From Gallionellaceae bacterium (GTDB lineage: Bacteria; Pseudomonadota; Gammaproteobacteria; Burkholderiales; Gallionellaceae): 9,852 nt of DNA. The stretch's first letter is position 1. Each line of letters begins with the position of its first letter. The stretch covers positions 5,087-14,938 of the forward strand of contig DMCN01000074.1 of NCBI GenBank assembly GCA_003445795.1. Reading direction: 5' to 3'. Positions 1 to 9,852 of the stretch are shown in pieces. The position numbers and the translations under genes are program-made. The notes beneath the pieces were generated by a model. That model was given only the letters and a program-made list of their open reading frames with translations, did no database searches and had not been told where the DNA came from.

Positions 1-2358
1 CCGAACATCGGCCTGATCAACTCGCTGGCGCTGTATGCACGCACCAACGAATACGGCTTTATCGAGACGCCGTACCGCAAGGTGGCGAAGAGCCGCGCGC
101 TGGATGAGGTGGAATACCTGTCCGCGATCGAGGAAGGCAAGTTCACCATCGCTCAGGCGAATGCCGAACTGGACAAGAAGGGCCACTTCACCAACGACAT
201 CGTTTCCGCACGTCAGCACAACGAATTTGTGCTGGCCGAACCGGCGAACATCGAATACATGGACGTGGCGCCCGCACAGGTGGTGTCCGTCGCGGCTTCG
301 CTGATCCCGTTCCTGGAACACGATGACGCGAACCGCGCCTTGATGGGTGCCAACATGCAACGTCAGGCTGTTCCCGTGCTGCGTGCCGAGAAGGCACTGG
401 TTGGTACCGGCATCGAGCGTACCGTGGCGGTCGACTCCGGCACTGCGGTGCAAGCCTGGCGCGGCGGTCGTGTGGACTACGTGGACTCCGGCCGTATCGT
501 GGTGCGCGTCAACGACGACGAAACCACAGCAGGCGAAGTCGGCGTGGACATCTACAACCTGACCAAGTACACCCGTTCCAACCAGAACACCAACATCAAC
601 CAGCGTCCGCTGGTGCGCGTGGGCGACGTGATCGCACGCGGCGACGTGGTGGCCGACGGCGCTTCGACCGACATGGGCGAACTGGCACTGGGTCAGAACA
701 TGATGATCGCGTTCATGCCCTGGAACGGTTACAACTTCGAGGACTCGATCCTGATCTCCGAGCGCGTGGTTGCCGAAGACCGCTTCACTTCGATCCACAT
801 CGAAGAACTGACGGTCATGGCACGCGATACCAAGCTGGGTACGGAAGAAATCACCCGTGATATCCCCAACCTGTCCGAAGCGCAAATGGCGCGTCTGGAC
901 GAGTGCGGCATCGTGCACATCGGCGCAGAAGTCGGTGTGGGCGACGTGCTGGTGGGCAAGGTCACTCCCAAGGGCGAGACACAACTCACTCCGGAAGAGA
1001 AGCTGCTGCGCGCGATCTTCGGCGAAAAGGCTTCCGACGTGAAGGATACTTCGCTGCGCGTGAAGGCCGGTATCTCCGGTACCGTCATCGATGTGCAAGT
1101 GTTCACCCGCGAAGGCCTGCAGCGCGACAAGCGCGCCCAGCAGATCATTGACGACGAACTGAACCGCTACAAGAAAGATCTGGCTGACCAGATGCGCATC
1201 GTCGAAGCCGACGTGTACGCCCGTCTGGAGAAGCTGCTGCTGAACAAGGTCGCCAACGGCGGTCCGAAGAAACTGGCCAAGGGAACCAAGCTGACCAAGG
1301 ATTACCTCACCAGCGTGGAGCATCACCAGTGGTTCGACATCCGTCTGTCCAGCGACGAAGCGGCAACGCAACTGGAGCAGGTCAAGGAAGGTCTGGCGCA
1401 GAAGCGTCTGGAGTTTGACGCCGCGTTCGAGCTGAAGAAGAAGAAACTGACGCAAGGCGACGAATTGCAAGCCGGCGTGCAAAAGATGGTCAAGGTGTAT
1501 GTGGCGGTAAAACGCCGCCTGCAGCCCGGCGACAAGATGGCCGGTCGCCACGGTAACAAGGGTGTGGTTTCGCGCATCGTGCCGGTGGAAGACATGCCGC
1601 GCATGGCCGACGGTACACCGGTTGAAGTGGTGTTGAACCCGCTGGGCGTGCCGTCGCGTATGAACATCGGTCAGGTGCTGGAAGTGCACTTGGGCTGGGC
1701 CGCGAAAGGTCTGGGCAAGAAGATCGGCCTGATGCTGGAAGCGCAAGCCAAGATCGCCGAGGTGCGCAAGTTCCTCGCCAAGATCTACAAGGGCGACCAG
1801 GCCGACGAGATCGCGACCTTCACCGACGAGGAAGTCGTCGAGATGTGCCGCAACCTGCGCGCGGGCGTGCCGTTCGCGACGCCGGTGTTCGACGGTGCCA
1901 GCGAAGAGGAGATCAAGGATCTGCTCGAGTTGGCCGATCTGCCGCGTTCCGGCCAGATCCAGTTGTACGACGGACGCACCGGCGACGCCTTCGACCGCAA
2001 GGTCACCGTGGGCTATATGCACGTGCTGAAGCTGCACCACCTGGTCGACGACAAGATGCACGCGCGCTCCACCGGTCCGTACAGTCTGGTCACCCAGCAG
2101 CCGCTGGGAGGCAAGGCGCAGTTCGGTGGTCAGCGCTTCGGTGAGATGGAAGTCTGGGCGCTGGAAGCATACGGTGCGGCGTACACGCTGCAGGAGATGC
2201 TCACGGTCAAGTCGGACGACGTCAACGGACGTACCAAGGTATACGAGAACATCGTCAAGGGCGATCACAAGATCGACGCGGGCATGCCCGAGTCGTTCAA
2301 CGTGCTCACCAAGGAAATCCGTTCTCTGGGTATCGACATCGATCTGGAACGCCACTGA
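1..2358 (+). CDS. rpoB: DNA-directed RNA polymerase subunit beta, C-terminal part (5' end outside window)
   Basis: Beta subunit of RNA polymerase, which forms one pincer of the active-site cleft. The window opens in frame and encodes the last 785 residues. Residue 1 aligns with E. coli P567, so rifampicin cluster I lies outside and only the end of cluster II is seen (residue 6 = E. coli I572). Alignment from memory has no indel up to residue 247: active-site R678 is residue 112, R687 (rifampicin cluster III) is residue 121, and E813/D814 are residues 247/248. The nucleotide/RNA-contacting lysines K1065 and K1073 are residues 512 and 520, in the motif GDKMAGRHGNKG. A charged insertion at about residues 375-480 is the proteobacterial SI2 region, net about 13 residues longer than in E. 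coli. The clamp-end block (STGPYSLVTQQPLGGKAQFG, then EMEVWALEAYGAAYTLQEML) is intact. The stop is TGA. rpoC follows after 80 nt, so the two genes are almost certainly co-transcribed. Confidence 0.99.
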   Translation, partial: PNIGLINSLALYARTNEYGFIETPYRKVAKSRALDEVEYLSAIEEGKFTIAQANAELDKKGHFTNDIVSARQHNEFVLAEPANIEYMDVAPAQVVSVAASLIPFLEHDDANRALMGANMQRQAVPVLRAEKALVGTGIERTVAVDSGTAVQAWRGGRVDYVDSGRIVVRVNDDETTAGEVGVDIYNLTKYTRSNQNTNINQRPLVRVGDVIARGDVVADGASTDMGELALGQNMMIAFMPWNGYNFEDSILISERVVAEDRFTSIHIEELTVMARDTKLGTEEITRDIPNLSEAQMARLDECGIVHIGAEVGVGDVLVGKVTPKGETQLTPEEKLLRAIFGEKASDVKDTSLRVKAGISGTVIDVQVFTREGLQRDKRAQQIIDDELNRYKKDLADQMRIVEADVYARLEKLLLNKVANGGPKKLAKGTKLTKDYLTSVEHHQWFDIRLSSDEAATQLEQVKEGLAQKRLEFDAAFELKKKKLTQGDELQAGVQKMVKVYVAVKRRLQPGDKMAGRHGNKGVVSRIVPVEDMPRMADGTPVEVVLNPLGVPSRMNIGQVLEVHLGWAAKGLGKKIGLMLEAQAKIAEVRKFLAKIYKGDQADEIATFTDEEVVEMCRNLRAGVPFATPVFDGASEEEIKDLLELADLPRSGQIQLYDGRTGDAFDRKVTVGYMHVLKLHHLVDDKMHARSTGPYSLVTQQPLGGKAQFGGQRFGEMEVWALEAYGAAYTLQEMLTVKSDDVNGRTKVYENIVKGDHKIDAGMPESFNVLTKEIRSLGIDIDLERH

Positions 2359-2362
2359 CAAC

Positions 2363-2389
2363 TCCTCACGCGATTTATCGCGTAGAGGA
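2363..2389 (+). promoter_or_regulatory. Bulged hairpin in the rpoB-rpoC spacer
   Basis: TCCTC+ACGCGA (2363-2373) pairs with TCGCGT (2378-2383) and GAGGA (2385-2389). This gives 11 base pairs around a TTTA loop with a single bulged A at 2384. It starts five bases after the rpoB stop codon. No T-run follows it, so it does not look like an intrinsic terminator. An mRNA processing site, a stability element or a brake between the two cistrons is possible; none of these is shown by the sequence. The pairing is directly visible and the role is unknown. Confidence 0.6.
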
Positions 2390-2425
2390 TTGCGTAACTT
2401 TGTTGCTAAGCGCACGCACGGTATA

Positions 2426-2432
2426 AAAGGAG
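2426..2432 (+). promoter_or_regulatory. Ribosome binding site of rpoC
   Basis: AAAGGAG matches seven bases of the canonical Shine-Dalgarno sequence and sits six bases before the ATG at 2439. It fixes the rpoC start and is the strongest SD in the window, fitting the need to make beta' in equal amounts with beta. Confidence 0.9.
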
Positions 2433-2438
2433 TCACAC

Positions 2439-6656
<4,218 letters not shown>

Positions 6657-6660
6657 TTGC

Positions 6661-6689
6661 TTGACAGGCAAGGGCTTCATCAATAGAAT
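6661..6689 (+). promoter_or_regulatory. Sigma70-type promoter of the str operon
   Basis: A perfect -35 box TTGACA (6661-6666) and a -10 box TAGAAT (6684-6689, five of six consensus bases) are separated by an optimal 17 nt. The -35 begins four bases after the rpoC stop codon. Transcription would start near 6694-6697, giving an rpsL leader of roughly 107-110 nt. The six bases after the -10 (GCGCGG) form a GC-rich discriminator, typical of promoters inhibited by ppGpp. There is no AT-rich UP-element tract upstream and no extended -10 TG. The match is seen in the sequence; activity and stringent control are inferred. Confidence 0.8.
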
Positions 6690-6714
6690 GCGCGGTCTTT
6701 TTAGTCCGCGCATT
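6687..6714 (+). repeat. Perfect 9-bp inverted repeat over the -10/start region
   Basis: AATGCGCGG (6687-6695) is repeated inverted as CCGCGCATT (6706-6714), around the 10-nt spacer TCTTTTTAGT. The left arm contains the last three bases of the -10 box and the discriminator. As RNA, the full stem can form only in transcripts reading through from rpoC, because transcripts started at the local promoter would lack most or all of the left arm. As DNA, it could be an operator. No T-run directly follows the stem, so a standard intrinsic terminator is unlikely. Confidence 0.65.
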
Positions 6715-6736
6715 TCCGTGCAAATTGGCACGGAAA
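6713..6736 (+). promoter_or_regulatory. Leader hairpin upstream of rpsL
   Basis: TTTCCGTGC (6713-6721) and GCACGGAAA (6728-6736) form a perfect 9-bp stem with the six-base loop AAATTG. It shares the two T bases at 6713-6714 with the preceding inverted repeat, so the two stems cannot both form at full length. It lies about 18 nt into the predicted str leader and would be present in both local and read-through transcripts. A run of six T occurs only at 6751-6756, 14 nt after the stem, so a canonical terminator is not supported. It may stabilise the mRNA or be bound by a regulator. I do not recognise a known leader family. Confidence 0.6.
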
Positions 6737-6750
6737 AGGTTGTGGAGCGA

Positions 6751-6785
6751 TTTTTTAGGTTTACTATTTGTTTTTAAACAGTTTT
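6751..6785 (+). promoter_or_regulatory. T-rich leader tract before the rpsL ribosome binding site
   Basis: This stretch is strongly AT-rich, with T-runs at 6751-6756, 6771-6775 and 6782-6785, in sharp contrast with the GC-rich coding sequence around it. In mRNA it gives an unstructured U-rich segment just upstream of the rpsL SD. Such segments often favour ribosomal protein S1 contact and strong initiation in proteobacteria. The composition is seen; the role is inferred. Confidence 0.4.
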
Positions 6786-6786
6786 C

Positions 6787-6796
6787 AGGAAGCGGA
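6787..6796 (+). promoter_or_regulatory. Ribosome binding site of rpsL
   Basis: AGGAAG (6787-6792) lies 11 nt before the ATG at 6804, and a second weaker GGA (6794-6796) lies 7 nt before it. An in-frame TAG at 6798-6800 rules out an upstream start, so the ATG at 6804 is secure. Confidence 0.65.
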
Positions 6797-6803
6797 ATAG
6801 ACA

Positions 6804-7181
6804 ATGCCAACTATCAACCAGTTAGTGCGCACAGGCCGTACAGCCGAAGTGACCAAGAGCAAGGTGCCGGCTCTCGCGGGTAGTCCCCAGAAACGCGGCG
6901 TTTGCACGCGCGTCTACACCACGACTCCGAAGAAGCCGAACTCGGCTCTGCGTAAAGTCGCCAAGGTGCGTTTGACCAACGGCTTCGAGGTCATCTCCTA
7001 CATCGGCGGCGAGGGCCACAACCTGCAAGAGCACAGCGTGGTCCTGCTGCGCGGCGGTCGTGTGAAAGACTTGCCGGGTGTGCGTTACCACATGGTTCGC
7101 GGCAGCCTGGATACGGCTGGCGTGAAAGATCGTAAACAGTCCCGTTCCAAGTACGGCGCGAAACGCCCGAAAAAAGCGTAA
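6804..7181 (+). CDS. rpsL: 30S ribosomal protein S12
   Basis: S12 sits at the 30S decoding centre, where it monitors codon-anticodon pairing and contacts streptomycin-binding rRNA. It has 125 residues (E. coli 124) and is collinear with E. coli S12 throughout, including QKRGVCTRVYTTTPKKPNSA, RLTNGFEVISYIGGEGHNLQ and GGRVKDLPGVRYH. K43, K88 and P91 (counting Met), the positions where streptomycin-resistance changes commonly arise, are all wild type, so the protein is predicted to be of the streptomycin-sensitive form. D89 is the residue methylthiolated by RimO in relatives. This is the first gene of the str operon, preceded by its own promoter and a roughly 110-nt leader. rpsG follows after 34 nt. 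The only TTA codon in the window's genes is at residue 7. The stop is TAA. Confidence 0.99.
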   Translation: MPTINQLVRTGRTAEVTKSKVPALAGSPQKRGVCTRVYTTTPKKPNSALRKVAKVRLTNGFEVISYIGGEGHNLQEHSVVLLRGGRVKDLPGVRYHMVRGSLDTAGVKDRKQSRSKYGAKRPKKA

Positions 7182-7204
7182 TTCCGAAATAGTCAGATAT
7201 AACT

Positions 7205-7209
7205 GAGGT
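7205..7209 (+). promoter_or_regulatory. Ribosome binding site of rpsG
   Basis: GAGGT sits six bases before the ATG at 7216. An in-frame TGA at 7204-7206 overlaps the SD and excludes any upstream start. Confidence 0.8.
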
Positions 7210-7215
7210 ATTGAT

Positions 7216-7686
7216 ATGCCAAGACGTAGAGAAGTCCCCAAACGTGAAGTCCTGCCGGATCCAAAGTTCGGTAATCAGGATCTTTCCAAGTTCGTCAACG
7301 TGCTGATGACTGCCGGCAAGAAGTCGGTCGCCGAGCGCATTCTGTACGGTGCGCTGGAACAAGTCGCGAAGAAGAGCGGCAAGGACCCGATCGAGGTGTT
7401 CGGGCAGGCGGTCTCCAACGTCAAGCCCATGGTCGAAGTGAAGAGCCGCCGCGTCGGCGGTGCCAACTATCAGGTTCCGGTCGAAGTGCGTCCTTCCCGC
7501 CGTATGGCCCTGGCGATGCGCTGGTTGAAAGACTTTGCGCGCAAACGCGGTGAAAAGTCCATGGGGCTGCGTCTGGCTGGCGAGCTCATCGATGCTTCCG
7601 AAGGTCGTGGTGGTGCAGTCAAGAAACGCGAAGAAGTCCACCGTATGGCTGATGCCAACAAGGCGTTCTCGCATTTCCGTTTCTAA
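7216..7686 (+). CDS. rpsG: 30S ribosomal protein S7
   Basis: S7 is a primary binding protein that nucleates assembly of the 3' major (head) domain of 16S rRNA and lies near the E-site tRNA. It has 156 residues, the usual bacterial length. The N-terminus is basic (MPRRREVPKR), followed by the conserved LPDPKFG block (13-19), the helix with GKKSVAERI (34-42), the rRNA-contacting beta-hairpin with KSRRVGGANYQVPVEVRP (76-93), RRMALAMRWL (95-104), and the C-terminal AVKKREEVHRMADANKAFSH. In E. coli S7 represses its own operon by binding a roughly 100-nt rpsL-rpsG spacer. Here that spacer is only 34 nt, so the same operator is not present. Translation ends at two tandem stops (TAA TAA at 7684-7689). 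fusA follows 27 nt later in the same reading frame. Confidence 0.99.
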   Translation: MPRRREVPKREVLPDPKFGNQDLSKFVNVLMTAGKKSVAERILYGALEQVAKKSGKDPIEVFGQAVSNVKPMVEVKSRRVGGANYQVPVEVRPSRRMALAMRWLKDFARKRGEKSMGLRLAGELIDASEGRGGAVKKREEVHRMADANKAFSHFRF

Positions 7687-7701
7687 TAAGTATATAAAGT
7701 T

Positions 7702-7705
7702 AGGT
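7702..7705 (+). promoter_or_regulatory. Ribosome binding site of fusA (weak)
   Basis: AGGT sits eight bases before the GTG at 7714 and is the weakest SD in the operon. An in-frame TAA at 7705-7707 overlaps it, so no upstream start is possible and GTG is the only candidate that gives the full EF-G N-terminus. Confidence 0.6.
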
Positions 7706-7713
7706 AATCTATC

Positions 7714-9810
<2,097 letters not shown>

Positions 9811-9823
9811 CAACAGACTAGTC

Positions 9824-9827
9824 GGAG
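9824..9827 (+). promoter_or_regulatory. Ribosome binding site of tuf
   Basis: GGAG lies nine bases before the ATG at 9837, in the short fusA-tuf spacer. It supports the ATG as a real start. Confidence 0.7.
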
Positions 9828-9836
9828 AGATAAATC

Positions 9837-9852
9837 ATGGCAAAGAGCAAAT
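9837..9852 (+). CDS. tuf: Translation elongation factor Tu, first five codons (cut by window end)
   Basis: Only ATG GCA AAG AGC AAA and one further base are visible, encoding MAKSK. Betaproteobacterial EF-Tu proteins begin MAKSKFERTKPHVN, and tuf directly follows fusA in the str operon of most proteobacteria. The call rests on those five residues, the preceding SD and the gene order. EF-Tu carries aminoacyl-tRNA to the ribosome as a GTP complex. Many betaproteobacteria have two tuf copies, and this would be the str-operon one. Confidence 0.85.

Noticed and set aside
2400..2427. Promoter-like TTGTTG-16-TATAAA just before rpoC
   Set aside because: The -35 matches only three of six bases, and a start about seven bases past the -10 would fall near 2434, downstream of the rpoC SD.
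6713..6756. Intrinsic terminator made of the second leader hairpin and the T6 run
   Set aside because: The T-run starts 14 nt after the stem instead of directly after it, so it does not fit the standard form. Attenuation remains possible but unsupported.
6740..6767. Second promoter-like pair TTGTGG-16-TACTAT in the rpsL leader
   Set aside because: Only three and four of six bases match, and the stretch is T-rich, where such matches arise by chance. The upstream TTGACA/TAGAAT pair is far better.
6688..6777. A 29-codon leader ORF (ATG at 6688, TAA at 6775) upstream of rpsL
   Set aside because: Its ATG overlaps the -10 box, so it would be missing from locally initiated RNA. It has no properly spaced SD, and its codons (CGA, AGG, TGT, ATT) are unlike the neighbouring genes.
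9816..9823. Perfect palindrome GACTAGTC in the fusA-tuf spacer
   Set aside because: An 8-bp palindrome without a loop is too short to form a useful hairpin. It contains the generally rare CTAG, but nothing ties it to a function.

Overview
The window is a stretch of core gene-expression machinery, entirely on the + strand: the 3' part of rpoB, complete rpoC, rpsL, rpsG and fusA, and the first five codons of tuf. It is the end of the RNA polymerase (beta) operon joined directly to the str operon. The proteins are proteobacterial: beta carries the SI2 insertion and beta' the SI3 insertion. The fairly GC-rich coding sequence, the gene order and the EF-Tu start MAKSK suggest a betaproteobacterium, possibly of the Nitrosomonadales/Gallionellaceae type. 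That family-level placement is a judgement from memory, not a computed result.

Layout: rpoB (1-2358, N-terminal part outside the window); an 80-nt spacer with a bulged hairpin and a strong Shine-Dalgarno (SD) sequence; rpoC (2439-6656); a 147-nt spacer that is the only substantial non-coding region; rpsL (6804-7181); 34 nt; rpsG (7216-7686); 27 nt; fusA (7714-9810, GTG start); 26 nt; tuf (from 9837, cut by the window end). The 6657-6803 spacer holds a sigma70-type promoter (TTGACA, 17 nt, TAGAAT) that begins four bases after the rpoC stop. A perfect 9-bp inverted repeat overlaps its -10 box and start region, a second perfect 9-bp hairpin lies in the leader, and a T-rich tract precedes the rpsL start.

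The genes work together: beta and beta' form the catalytic core of RNA polymerase, S12 and S7 are 30S proteins of the decoding centre and the 3' head domain of 16S rRNA, and EF-G and EF-Tu drive translocation and aminoacyl-tRNA delivery. The str promoter has a GC-rich discriminator, and the encoded beta' keeps N680/K681 of the ppGpp/DksA-dependent site 2. Stringent control of S12/S7/EF-G/EF-Tu is therefore a reasonable inference.

No mobile element, CRISPR array, tRNA, rRNA or novel defence-like system is visible. The items most worth a second look are the promoter and hairpin arrangement between rpoC and rpsL, the hairpin between rpoB and rpoC, the very short rpsL-rpsG spacer (no room for an E. 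coli-style S7 operator), and the near-total absence of TTA, CTA and TCA codons, which opens very long but meaningless antisense frames.
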